Below are positions 50,295-58,392 of a stretch of DNA of 64,000 nt, one piece after another. The notes below the pieces were generated by a model. It was given only the letters and a program-made list of their open reading frames with translations. It ran no database searches and was not told where the DNA came from. The position numbers were made by a program, and so were the translations under genes. Origin of the DNA: Pseudomonas putida (GTDB lineage: Bacteria; Pseudomonadota; Gammaproteobacteria; Pseudomonadales; Pseudomonadaceae); the NCBI RefSeq assembly GCF_030159595.1, contig NZ_BSKJ01000015.1:24816-88815 (forward strand), given 5' to 3'. Position 1 is the first letter of the stretch. Every line of letters begins with the position of its first letter.

Positions 50295-51299
50295 ATGACG
50301 CAACTGCGTGACCTGAAAATTTCCACCCTCGACCTGGTGCCCGTGCGCGCCGACGCCGGCCCCGCGCAGTCGCTGCGCAACTCGCTGGACCTGGCGCAGC
50401 ACGCAGAGCGCTTTGGCTACAACCGCTTCTGGGTGGCCGAGCATCACAACATGGACGGCATCGCCAGTTCGGCCACCTCGGTGCTGATCGGCTACCTGGC
50501 AGGGGGCACCTCGACCATTCGCGTGGGCTCTGGCGGGGTGATGCTGCCTAACCATGCGCCGCTGGTGATCGCCGAGCAGTTCGGCACCCTGGCCAGCCTT
50601 TACCCGGGGCGTATCGACCTGGGCCTGGGCCGTGCGCCAGGTTCTGACCAGATGACGGCCTATGCCCTGCGTCGTGACCGCGCGGGCGGCCCGGACGACT
50701 TCCCGGACGATGTCGAAGAGCTGTCGCGCTACCTCGGGCCACGCACCGATGATCAGAAAGTGATCGCCGTACCTGGGCACGACACCGAAGTACCGATGTG
50801 GTTGCTGGGCTCCAGCCTGTTCAGCGCGCAGCTGGCCGGGATGCGCGGCATGCCCTACGCCTTCGCCTCGCACTTCGCACCGCGTTACATGCACGAGGCG
50901 ATCCGTGTTTACCGCAACCACTTCAAGCCGTCGACCACGCTGGACAAGCCCTATGTGATGCTGGGCATCCCCATGGTGGTGGCCGAAACCGACGAAAAGG
51001 CCGAGTACCTGGCCACCTCGGTGTACCAGCGCATCCTGGCGCTGATTCGTGGGCAGAGCCTGATGCAGAAGCCGCCGGTGGAAAGCATGGATGGGCTGTG
51101 GCTGCCGCATGAGCGGGATGCGGTGGGCAGCTTCCTGGGCCTGGCGATGATCGGCAGCCCGCAGAAGGTGCGGGCCAAGGTGGAGGTGCTGCTGGAGCAG
51201 ACCGGGGCGGACGAGCTGATCTTTACCTGTGACCTGTATGAGCATGCGGACCGAATCCGGTCCTATGAGCTGTTGGCGCAGGCCCTGAAGACCGAGTGA
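50295..51299 (+). CDS. Luciferase-like flavin monooxygenase (YhbW type)
   Basis: 334 residues of the LLM class flavin-dependent oxidoreductases, TIM-barrel fold. Family marks are NRFWVAEHHNMDGIASSA, GSGGVMLPNHAPLVIAEQFG and GRIDLGLGRAPGSD (flavin region), and a C-terminal helix with VRAKVEVLLEQTGADELI. The substrate is unknown. It faces away from osmC across 154 bases, and ends at a compact hairpin shared with the convergent DUF1161 gene. Confidence 0.87.
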   Translation: MTQLRDLKISTLDLVPVRADAGPAQSLRNSLDLAQHAERFGYNRFWVAEHHNMDGIASSATSVLIGYLAGGTSTIRVGSGGVMLPNHAPLVIAEQFGTLASLYPGRIDLGLGRAPGSDQMTAYALRRDRAGGPDDFPDDVEELSRYLGPRTDDQKVIAVPGHDTEVPMWLLGSSLFSAQLAGMRGMPYAFASHFAPRYMHEAIRVYRNHFKPSTTLDKPYVMLGIPMVVAETDEKAEYLATSVYQRILALIRGQSLMQKPPVESMDGLWLPHERDAVGSFLGLAMIGSPQKVRAKVEVLLEQTGADELIFTCDLYEHADRIRSYELLAQALKTE

Positions 51300-51300
51300 C

Positions 51301-51328
51301 CTTCTTCGCGGGCAAACCCGCGAAGAAG
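51301..51328. terminator. Compact REP-derived hairpin, probable bidirectional terminator
   Basis: A perfect 12-bp stem, CTTCTTCGCGGG/CCCGCGAAGAAG, closes a CAAA loop two bases past the monooxygenase stop and eight before the convergent DUF1161 stop. It contains the CGCGGG arm of REP elements without the GCTCCCAC part. There is no T-run. Confidence 0.6.
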
Positions 51329-51336
51329 CCAACACA

Positions 51337-51558
51337 TTAACCGCGGCGGTACACAATCTCTTTGCTACCCGCTTCACAGCTACCAATCACCTTACCCGCC
51401 GGATCGCCCTTATTGACGATCTCCAGGGTATAACCTTTGACGCCCTTGGCATCCAGCTTGGCCGCAATCTCCGCCTTCAGCTCCTCGCACGGCTTGCCCG
51501 CCGCCATGGCACCGCCAGCCAGGGTCATCAGGCCCAGGGCCAGAATCAGTTTGTTCAT
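51337..51558 (-). CDS. DUF1161 periplasmic protein (copy 2)
   Basis: 73 residues, signal peptide MNKLILALGLMTLAGGAMA, then KPCEELKAEIAAKLDAKGVKG, YTLEIVNKG, VIGSCEAGSKEIVYR. It is clearly homologous to the protein at 49408-49641, with both cysteines kept. Neither copy has known function. Confidence 0.82.
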   Translation of the reverse strand: MNKLILALGLMTLAGGAMAAGKPCEELKAEIAAKLDAKGVKGYTLEIVNKGDPAGKVIGSCEAGSKEIVYRRG

Positions 51559-51659
51559 CGATCGCTTTCCTTGTGCAGATGAAATCAGAAGGGGCGCCCG
51601 CCAAGGCGCCCCTTTCCTAAATACCCCATCCCGCCAGGCTGTTCCAGCCCGGCGCGGCA

Positions 51660-51875
51660 TCAACTATTGGCGATCCGGAAGCCAACCTTCAGCGTGACCT
51701 GGAAATGCGCCGCCTTGTTGTCACGGATATGGCCACGCGTATCGACCACTTCGAACCACTCCAGGTGCTTGATGCTCTTGCCGGCTTCGGCCAGTGCATT
51801 GTTGATCGCCTCTTCGATGCTGGTAGGCGAAGACCCTACCAGTTCGATCTTCTTGTATGTGTGATGATCGGTCAT
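51660..51875 (-). CDS. Dodecin flavoprotein
   Basis: A 71-residue protein that forms a hollow dodecamer storing flavin or CoA. The dodecin fold is readable: YKKIELVGSSPTSIEEAINN, the flavin-stacking Trp in LEWFEVVDTRGHI (about residue 40), and FQVTLKVGFRI. It binds riboflavin, FMN or lumichrome in other bacteria. The nearby flavin monooxygenase gives a plausible but unproved context. Confidence 0.9.
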   Translation of the reverse strand: MTDHHTYKKIELVGSSPTSIEEAINNALAEAGKSIKHLEWFEVVDTRGHIRDNKAAHFQVTLKVGFRIANS

Positions 51876-52025
51876 GAACGCTCTCCTTGGGTGACGGTGA
51901 GATTGAGCCTAGCAGCGCAGGCCTGGTTTACCTGCGAGCCGTCAGCCATGGCCAAAGTTCGATCGCACTTTCACGCAGGCCAACGGTCGCACTTCTTACA
52001 GCCCATACTGCAAAGGAGAGTCAAC

Positions 52026-52349
52026 ATGCACCGTAACTCGCTGCGTAAAACGTCCCTGGAAAGCATGGAAGCGGAGATCGAGAGCCTTCTGAAAAGCCTG
52101 GAGAACCTCAAGCACGATGCGTCGGAAGAGTCCCAGAAGTCGGTGAAGGCAATCCGCAGCAACGCCGAAAGTGCCCTCCGTCATTCGCGCAGCCTGCTGA
52201 GCGATGCCTACGAAGAGGTCAAGCAGCGCACCCGCCAGACCGGCATCGCCACCCGGGACTATGCCCAGGAACACCCCTACACCACCGCGGGCGTTGCCAT
52301 CGGTGCATTGGGCCTGCTGGCGGCCTACCTGATGTGCAAACGCAACTAA
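52026..52349 (+). CDS. DUF883/YqjD-ElaB-type ribosome-associated membrane protein
   Basis: 107 residues. A long charged amphipathic helix (about 10-80, ESMEAEIESLLKSLENLKHD) is followed by a C-terminal membrane anchor (TTAGVAIGALGLLAAYLM) and CKRN tail. Relatives (YqjD, ElaB) bind ribosomes at the membrane in stationary phase. AAGGAG precedes the ATG. Its stop overlaps the convergent trpI stop by three bases. Confidence 0.82.
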   Translation: MHRNSLRKTSLESMEAEIESLLKSLENLKHDASEESQKSVKAIRSNAESALRHSRSLLSDAYEEVKQRTRQTGIATRDYAQEHPYTTAGVAIGALGLLAAYLMCKRN

Positions 52350-53242
52350 GCGCTCTGCCGCGCCAGCTCGGCACGTAACCACTGTGCCAACTGCTCGGCG
52401 CGCCCGTCTGCGGCGCGCCTGGGCACCCACAACGCCAGCGCTGCCGTGGTTGGGGAAAAACCCCACGGCGCACTCAAGCGGCCCGCCCGCAGGTCATCGG
52501 CGACCAGTGGCTGCGGCGCAATCGCCACACCCAAGCCTGCAACCGCTGCCTCCAGCAGGTAGTACAAGTGCTCGAACGCCTGGCCATAGTGGATGGCTGC
52601 TGGCTCCAGCCCCTGTTCCAGCGCCCATGTCGGCCACGCCTGCGGGCGCGAAGTGGTGTGCAGCAGGGTTTCACCCAGCAACGCCTTTGCAGGCGCACCC
52701 TGCAAGCGCTCAAAGCCGGCGAAATGTGGGCTGAGCACTGGCCCGATGCGTTCTTCGGCCAGCACATGTACCTGCATGTCCGCAGGCCATGGCGGTTCGG
52801 CATAGACCAATAGCGCGTCTAACCCAGGCCGCCGCGGGTCGAGGTCACCTTCACCTGCCGACAGGTGCAGGCGCAGTTCCGGCAAGTCCGCCTGTAGCCT
52901 TCCCAAGCGCGGGATGAACCAGCGCGCCAGCAAGCTACCCGAGCAGCCCAGCACGAACGGCGCCTCGCTGACGTCGCGGCTGAGTTCGGCACACACACTG
53001 CGCAGCCGGTCGAAGGCCTCGCCACTGGCATCGCGCAGGCGCACGCCGGCATCTGTGAGTTTGATGCCGCGCCCGTCCTTGACGAACAGGGCCACGCCCA
53101 AGTGCTGCTCAAGCACCTTGATCTGCCGGCTGACGGCGCCGTGGGTCACATGAAGCGCCTCGGCCGCCTGGCTGACGCTGTTAAGCCGGGCGGTGGCTTC
53201 AAAGGCCCGCAGGGCATTGAGGGGAGGGAGGTCGTGGGCCAT
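52346..53242 (-). CDS. trpI: LysR-type activator TrpI
   Basis: Activates trpBA in response to indoleglycerol phosphate. 298 residues from the ATG at 53242 (MAHDLPPLNALRAFEATARL). The helix-turn-helix (about 20-60) is SVSQAAEALHVTHGAVSRQIKVLE. Many stretches, such as APFVLG, LLARWFIPRL, DPRRPGLDA, EPPWPADMQV and FEHLYYLLEAAVAGLG, are as in P. aeruginosa TrpI. It is divergent from trpB with a 110-base operator region. Confidence 0.93.
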   Translation of the reverse strand: MAHDLPPLNALRAFEATARLNSVSQAAEALHVTHGAVSRQIKVLEQHLGVALFVKDGRGIKLTDAGVRLRDASGEAFDRLRSVCAELSRDVSEAPFVLGCSGSLLARWFIPRLGRLQADLPELRLHLSAGEGDLDPRRPGLDALLVYAEPPWPADMQVHVLAEERIGPVLSPHFAGFERLQGAPAKALLGETLLHTTSRPQAWPTWALEQGLEPAAIHYGQAFEHLYYLLEAAVAGLGVAIAPQPLVADDLRAGRLSAPWGFSPTTAALALWVPRRAADGRAEQLAQWLRAELARQSA

Positions 53243-53248
53243 TTTACC

Positions 53249-53265
53249 TGTGAGTTTTTCTGACA
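53249..53265. promoter_or_regulatory. TrpI binding site
   Basis: TGTGAG-TTTTT-CTGACA is an interrupted palindrome with a LysR-type T-N11-A core, at the position of TrpI site I upstream of trpBA in fluorescent pseudomonads, and just beside the trpI start, so it may also serve trpI autorepression. Confidence 0.55.
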
Positions 53266-53352
53266 AGTTTGCGCAATCTTATCGGTTTTCAGACGGGCTT
53301 GCCGTGGTTAGAGTAAAGCCCATCACTCATTCATCACGCCCTGGAGCGCCCC

Positions 53353-54570
53353 ATGACCCAGTCCCAATACCGCCCCGGCCCTGACGCCAATGGCCTGTTC
53401 GGCTCGTTCGGCGGCCGCTATGTGGCCGAAACCCTGATGCCACTGGTGCTGGACCTGGCCCGCGAATACGAAGCGGCCAAGGCAGACCCCACGTTCCTCG
53501 AAGAACTCGCCTACTTCCAGCGTGACTACATCGGCCGACCTAACCCGCTGTATTTTGCCGAGCGCCTGACCGAACACTGTGGCGGCGCCAAGATTTTCTT
53601 CAAGCGTGAAGAGCTCAACCACACCGGCGCGCACAAGGTGAACAACTGCATCGGCCAGGTGCTGCTGGCCAAGCGCATGGGCAAGAAGCGCCTGATCGCC
53701 GAAACCGGCGCTGGCATGCACGGCGTGGCCACCGCCACCGTGGCCGCCCGCTTCGGCCTGCCTTGCGTGATCTACATGGGCGCCACCGACATCGAGCGCC
53801 AGCAAGCCAACGTGTTCCGCATGAAACTGCTGGGCGCCGAGATCGTGCCGGTCACTGCCGGCACCGGTACCCTGAAAGATGCCATGAACGAGGCCCTGCG
53901 CGACTGGGTTACCAACGTCGAAGACACCTTCTACCTGATCGGTACCGTGGCCGGCCCACACCCGTACCCGGCCATGGTCCGCGATTTCCAGTCGATCATC
54001 GGCAAGGAAACCCGCGCCCAGTTGCAAGAAAAGGAAGGCCGCCTGCCAGACAGCCTGGTTGCCTGCGTCGGTGGTGGCTCCAACGCCATGGGCCTGTTCC
54101 ATGAATTCCTTGAAGAACCGAGCGTACAGATCATCGGCGTCGAAGCCGGTGGCCACGGCGTACATACCGACAAGCACGCCGCCAGCCTGAACGGCGGCGT
54201 ACCGGGCGTGCTGCACGGCAACCGCACCTACCTGCTGCAGGACGAAGACGGCCAGATCACTGACGCCCACTCGATTTCCGCCGGCCTCGACTACCCCGGC
54301 ATCGGCCCTGAGCACGCCTACCTGCACGAAGTGAAGCGCGTCGAGTACGTCAGCATCACCGACGACGAAGCGCTGGATGCCTTCCACGCCACCTGCCGCC
54401 TGGAAGGCATCATCCCGGCCCTGGAAAGCTCCCACGCCCTGGCCGAAGCGATCAAGCGCGCACCGAAGCTGCCCAAGGACCACCTGATGGTCGTGTGCCT
54501 GTCGGGCCGCGGCGACAAAGACATGCAAACCGTCATGAACCACATGGCCGCCCAGGAGAAACAGGCATGA
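53353..54570 (+). CDS. trpB: Tryptophan synthase beta subunit
   Basis: Joins indole and serine, 405 residues. PLP Lys is in HTGAHKVNN (about residue 97), the phosphate loop is CVGGGSNAMGLF, the substrate loop AETGAGMHGVA, and the C-terminal CLSGRGDKD is intact. It begins MTQSQYRPGPDANG. Its stop overlaps trpA by four bases. Transcription is activated by TrpI. Confidence 0.97.
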   Translation: MTQSQYRPGPDANGLFGSFGGRYVAETLMPLVLDLAREYEAAKADPTFLEELAYFQRDYIGRPNPLYFAERLTEHCGGAKIFFKREELNHTGAHKVNNCIGQVLLAKRMGKKRLIAETGAGMHGVATATVAARFGLPCVIYMGATDIERQQANVFRMKLLGAEIVPVTAGTGTLKDAMNEALRDWVTNVEDTFYLIGTVAGPHPYPAMVRDFQSIIGKETRAQLQEKEGRLPDSLVACVGGGSNAMGLFHEFLEEPSVQIIGVEAGGHGVHTDKHAASLNGGVPGVLHGNRTYLLQDEDGQITDAHSISAGLDYPGIGPEHAYLHEVKRVEYVSITDDEALDAFHATCRLEGIIPALESSHALAEAIKRAPKLPKDHLMVVCLSGRGDKDMQTVMNHMAAQEKQA

Positions 54571-55376
54571 GCCGTCTTGAACAACGCTTCGCCGAACTGA
54601 AGGCCGAAGGCCGTTCGGCACTGGTCACCTTTGTCACCGCAGGCGACCCGGGCTACGACGCCTCGCTGCAGATCCTCAAGGGCCTGCCAGCCGCTGGTGC
54701 CGACGTGATCGAGCTGGGCATGCCGTTCACCGACCCGATGGCCGACGGCGTGGCGATCCAGCTGGCGACCCTGCGCGCCCTGGAAGCAGGCCAGACCCTG
54801 GCCAAGACCCTGCAGATGGTTCGCGAATTCCGGGTGGATAACCACACTACGCCAATTGTGCTGATGGGCTACTACAACCCGATCCACCGCTTTGGTGTGG
54901 AAGAGTTCGTGGCGCAAGCCAAGCAAGCCGGCGTCGATGGCCTGATCATTGTCGACCTGCCGCCAGAGCACGACGCCGAACTGGCCACCCCGGCCCAGGC
55001 CGCAGGCATCGACTTCATCCGCCTGACCACCCCGACCACCGACGATGCGCGCTTGCCGCGCGTGCTGGAGCGCAGCTCCGGGTTCGTCTACTACGTGTCG
55101 GTGGCCGGTGTGACCGGTGCCGGCTCGGCGACCACCGAGCATGTGACCGAGGCCATTGCCCGCCTGCGTCGGCATACCGATCTGCCGATCAGCGTTGGTT
55201 TCGGCATTCGTACCCCGGAGCAGGCTGCGAACATCGCCCGCTTGGCGGATGGTGTGGTGGTGGGGTCGGCGCTGGTCGACAAGATTGCCCAGGCCAAGAG
55301 TGCAGACCAGGCAGTGAGTGATGTATTGAGCCTGTGCTCGGCACTGGCAGAAGGTGTGCGCGGCGCTCGTCGCTAG
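54567..55376 (+). CDS. trpA: Tryptophan synthase alpha subunit
   Basis: Cleaves indoleglycerol phosphate to indole, 269 residues, TIM barrel. The catalytic Glu is in IELGMPFTDPMADG and the Asp in GLIIVDLPPEH; the phosphate-binding end SVGFGIRTPEQA is present. The ATG overlaps the trpB stop, ensuring equal amounts. A REP pair follows. Confidence 0.97.
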   Translation: MSRLEQRFAELKAEGRSALVTFVTAGDPGYDASLQILKGLPAAGADVIELGMPFTDPMADGVAIQLATLRALEAGQTLAKTLQMVREFRVDNHTTPIVLMGYYNPIHRFGVEEFVAQAKQAGVDGLIIVDLPPEHDAELATPAQAAGIDFIRLTTPTTDDARLPRVLERSSGFVYYVSVAGVTGAGSATTEHVTEAIARLRRHTDLPISVGFGIRTPEQAANIARLADGVVVGSALVDKIAQAKSADQAVSDVLSLCSALAEGVRGARR

Positions 55377-55388
55377 ACCGCGTCGCCT

Positions 55389-55474
55389 GCTTCGCGGGCA
55401 AGCCCGCTCCCACAGGGATTGCACAGATGCTGAACACTGTGGAGGACTTGTGGGAGCGGGCTTGCCCGCAAAGA
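55389..55474. repeat. REP pair G (inverted)
   Basis: GCTTCGCGGGCAAGCCCGCTCCCAC and its inverted copy (CCCGCAAAG end slightly degenerate) flank about 35 bases after trpA and before the convergent DOPA-dioxygenase-like gene. Confidence 0.87.
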
Positions 55475-55496
55475 GGCCAGCACAGGCAACACAGAT

Positions 55497-55829
55497 TCAT
55501 CCACCAAATATCGACAGCTTCAAAGGCCGCACAGCCCCCATCCAGATCGCATGGTCCCGGTGATCCGCCAGCTCATCCCCGGTCAGCGGGTGCATGAACA
55601 CCACCAACCCCTTCCGATACAGCGCCAGCCAAGGCAACACCACCCCAACAAATTCCGGCTCGAACGCCAGCTGGCAGCTCCAGTCCGGGTGCGGCCCCAC
55701 CGGCTTTTGATGCATGCGCCCCATGGTCACGGGAAACAGCCGCGCCGCTTCCTCGCACAACTCACGTGCCTGCTCCATCGTTGCCGCGTCGTAATAAACG
55801 TGTGCGTGGTAACCCTTGATTCTTTGCAC
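55497..55829 (-). CDS. DOPA 4,5-dioxygenase family protein
   Basis: 110 residues, a short metal-binding fold related to fungal and plant-type DOPA 4,5-dioxygenase. Conserved His positions are in GYHAHVYYD, VGPHPDWSCQ and FMHPLTGDELADHRDHA. The start is a GTG with GGAG upstream. The bacterial role is unknown. It lies 23 bases downstream of the LysR gene and may be cotranscribed with it. Confidence 0.8.
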   Translation of the reverse strand: MQRIKGYHAHVYYDAATMEQARELCEEAARLFPVTMGRMHQKPVGPHPDWSCQLAFEPEFVGVVLPWLALYRKGLVVFMHPLTGDELADHRDHAIWMGAVRPLKLSIFGG

Positions 55830-55852
55830 GATAACTCCCGATTACACCGCCA

Positions 55853-56752
55853 TCAGCCGCTGCGCTCCTGCTCCAGCCAGCTGACGAACCGCTCGATCAA
55901 CGCCCCGCGCCGCTTGCGCGGTGGCAAAACCAGATAATAGCCCCGACTCGACGTCAGGCTCCCCTCTAATGGCCGGCATAGCAACCCTTGGTCTACCAGA
56001 CTATCCACAAGATGCCGCCAACCGATAGCCACACCCTGGCCAGCAATCGCCGCCTGAATCAGCAAGGTGTAGTTATCGAAACGCAACTGCCCCGCAGGCG
56101 GCGGGCTGGCCACGCCAAACCCGCGAAACACCCCCGCCCAATCAAACCATCGGCTGGCCTGCTCGCCCTTCAAGTGAAGCAGGGGTAATCGTTGCAAAGC
56201 CACGGCTGACAAGGGTTTGCCATCAGTCAGCCGAGGGCTGCACACCGGGTAAACTTCCTCATCGAACAGCCAGCGGCTTTCACCTTGGTGAAAGCGCCCA
56301 TCGCCAAACAACACCGCCACATCGATGTCCGGGCGCAACATCCCCTGGCTGCGCTCACCAGTCACCAGGCTCACATCCACCTGTGGATAAGCCTCGTGAA
56401 AGCGCTGCAGCCTTGGCATCAGCCAGAACGCCGCAAAGGCAAAGTCGGTGGCGACCTGCAGCACTTCGCGCTGGCCGCGCCCGCTGGCTTGGGCAATGCC
56501 GTCATCCATCGCTTGCAAGCCCTGGTGCACCTGTTCGAACAACAGCTGGCCAGCCTCGGTGAGCTCGATGCCCCGATAAATACGGTCGAACAGCCGCGTG
56601 CCCAGCTGTGCTTCCAGGCGCTTCACCTGCTGGCTCACTGCCGGCTGCGTGGTGCCAAGCGCTAGCGCCGCAGCGGTAAAACCACGCAGGCGTGCTGCGG
56701 CTTCGAACACACGCAAGGCATCCAGCGACAGCTCGGCGAGGTGGTCAAACAT
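55853..56752 (-). CDS. LysR-type regulator of choline-sulfate use
   Basis: 299 residues with an N-terminal helix-turn-helix (TAAALALGTTQPAVSQQVKRLE at about 29-50) and a substrate domain of the GcvA/BetR-like kind (VATDFAFAAFWLMPRL, DIDVAVLFGDGRF). It is divergent from choline sulfatase across about 108 bases that contain a perfect inverted repeat, the usual arrangement of a LysR regulator and its target. The inducer is inferred as choline-O-sulfate or choline. Confidence 0.83.
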   Translation of the reverse strand: MFDHLAELSLDALRVFEAAARLRGFTAAALALGTTQPAVSQQVKRLEAQLGTRLFDRIYRGIELTEAGQLLFEQVHQGLQAMDDGIAQASGRGQREVLQVATDFAFAAFWLMPRLQRFHEAYPQVDVSLVTGERSQGMLRPDIDVAVLFGDGRFHQGESRWLFDEEVYPVCSPRLTDGKPLSAVALQRLPLLHLKGEQASRWFDWAGVFRGFGVASPPPAGQLRFDNYTLLIQAAIAGQGVAIGWRHLVDSLVDQGLLCRPLEGSLTSSRGYYLVLPPRKRRGALIERFVSWLEQERSG

Positions 56753-56781
56753 AAGCTCAACTAATCCCAGTCATTGCCCGC

Positions 56782-56798
56782 CATGGGCTTTACCCATG
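56782..56798. promoter_or_regulatory. Operator-like palindrome before betC
   Basis: CATGGG-CTTTA-CCCATG is a perfect 6-bp inverted repeat with a five-base spacer, about 30 bases from the LysR start and 63 from betC. Its inner bases give the T-N11-A type of symmetry expected for a LysR site. Confidence 0.5.
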
Positions 56799-56860
56799 TT
56801 ATCCACAGTCGCATCTTGATAGGCAAGCGGTTCGCATAACCTTCAACGATGGAAGCCACC

Positions 56861-58378
56861 ATGACGCGCCCGAATATCCTGTTCATCATGGCCGACCAGA
56901 TGGCCGCACCTTTGCTGCCGATCTACGCCCCTTCGCCCATCCAGATGCCGCACCTGAGCGGCCTGGCCGAGCAGGCGGTGGTATTCGACTCGGCCTACTG
57001 CAACAGCCCGCTGTGCGCGCCTTCGCGCTTCACCCTGGTCAGCGGCCAGCTGCCCAGCCGCATCGGTGCCTACGACAACGCCGCCGATTTCCCCGCCGAT
57101 GTACCGACCTATGCCCACTACCTGCGCCGCCTGGGCTACCGCACCGCGCTGTCGGGCAAGATGCACTTTTGCGGCCCGGACCAGCTGCACGGCTACGAAG
57201 AGCGCCTGACCAGCGACATCTACCCCGCCGACTATGGCTGGGCGGTGAACTGGGATGAACCGGATGTACGCCCGAGCTGGTACCACAACATGTCCTCGGT
57301 ACTGCAGGCCGGGCCGTGCGTGCGTACCAACCAACTGGATTTCGACGAGGAGGTGGTGTTCAAAGCGCGTCAGTACCTGTACGACCATGTGCGCGAAAAC
57401 GACGGCCGGCCGTTCTGCCTGACCGTGTCCATGACCCACCCGCACGACCCGTACACCATCCCCAAGCGCTACTGGGACCGCTACGAAGGTGTGGATATCC
57501 CCATGCCCCACGCCGGGTTCAGCCAGTCGGAACTCGACCCGCACTCGCAGCGCCTGCTCAAGGTCTACGACCTGTGGAACAAACCGCTACCTGTGGAAAA
57601 GATCCGCGACGCCCGCCGCGCCTACTTCGGCGCCTGCAGCTACATCGACGACAACATCGGCCAGCTGCTGCAAACCCTGGAGGAATGCAACCTGGCAGAC
57701 GATACCGTGATCGTGTTCTCCGGCGACCACGGCGACATGCTCGGCGAGCGTGGCCTCTGGTACAAAATGCACTGGTTCGAGATGTCGGCGCGGGTACCGC
57801 TGCTGGTCCATGCGCCGAAGCGCTTTGCGGCGGGCCGGGTAAGCGCCTCGGTATCGACCTGCGACCTGCTGCCGACCCTGGTCGAACTGGCCGGCGGGGT
57901 TGTGGTTAAAGACCTGCACCTGGACGGCCGCTCGCTGCTCGGCCATCTGCAAGGGCGGGACGGCCACGACGAGGTGATCGGCGAATACATGGCCGAAGGC
58001 ACCGTCGGCCCGCTGATGATGATCCGCCGCGGGCCTTACAAGTTCGTGTACAGCGAAGACGACCCATGTCTACTCTATGACCTGAGCCGCGACCCGCACG
58101 AGCGGGAGAACCTCACCGGCAGCCCGGACCACCAGGCGCTGCTGCAGGCATTTGTCGATGAAGCACAACAGCGTTGGGATATCCCCAGCCTGCGCCAGCA
58201 GGTGTTGGCCAGCCAGCGCCGCCGCCGCCTGGTGGCCGAAGCGCTGGCCATCGGCAAGCTGAAAAGCTGGGACCACCAACCGCTGGTGGATGCCAGCCAA
58301 CAGTACATGCGTAACCACATCGATCTCGACGACCTCGAGCGCAAGGCACGTTATCCACAGCCCGCACCCCTGGATTGA
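56861..58378 (+). CDS. betC: Choline sulfatase
   Basis: Hydrolyses choline-O-sulfate to choline and sulfate, 505 residues. The sulfatase motif is CxPSR (NSPLCAPSRFTLVSG), whose Cys (about residue 50) is the formylglycine or direct nucleophile site. Metal and active-site regions are NILFIMADQM, SGKMHFCGPDQLHGYEERL, THPHDPYTIP, FSGDHGDMLGERGLWYKM. The C-terminal choline-sulfatase extension is present. I chose the ATG at 56861, with GGAAG five bases upstream; a longer start at 56849 exists. It is cotranscribed with the choline-binding protein. Confidence 0.95.
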   Translation: MTRPNILFIMADQMAAPLLPIYAPSPIQMPHLSGLAEQAVVFDSAYCNSPLCAPSRFTLVSGQLPSRIGAYDNAADFPADVPTYAHYLRRLGYRTALSGKMHFCGPDQLHGYEERLTSDIYPADYGWAVNWDEPDVRPSWYHNMSSVLQAGPCVRTNQLDFDEEVVFKARQYLYDHVRENDGRPFCLTVSMTHPHDPYTIPKRYWDRYEGVDIPMPHAGFSQSELDPHSQRLLKVYDLWNKPLPVEKIRDARRAYFGACSYIDDNIGQLLQTLEECNLADDTVIVFSGDHGDMLGERGLWYKMHWFEMSARVPLLVHAPKRFAAGRVSASVSTCDLLPTLVELAGGVVVKDLHLDGRSLLGHLQGRDGHDEVIGEYMAEGTVGPLMMIRRGPYKFVYSEDDPCLLYDLSRDPHERENLTGSPDHQALLQAFVDEAQQRWDIPSLRQQVLASQRRRRLVAEALAIGKLKSWDHQPLVDASQQYMRNHIDLDDLERKARYPQPAPLD

Positions 58379-58392
58379 GAAGAGAGGCCGCC

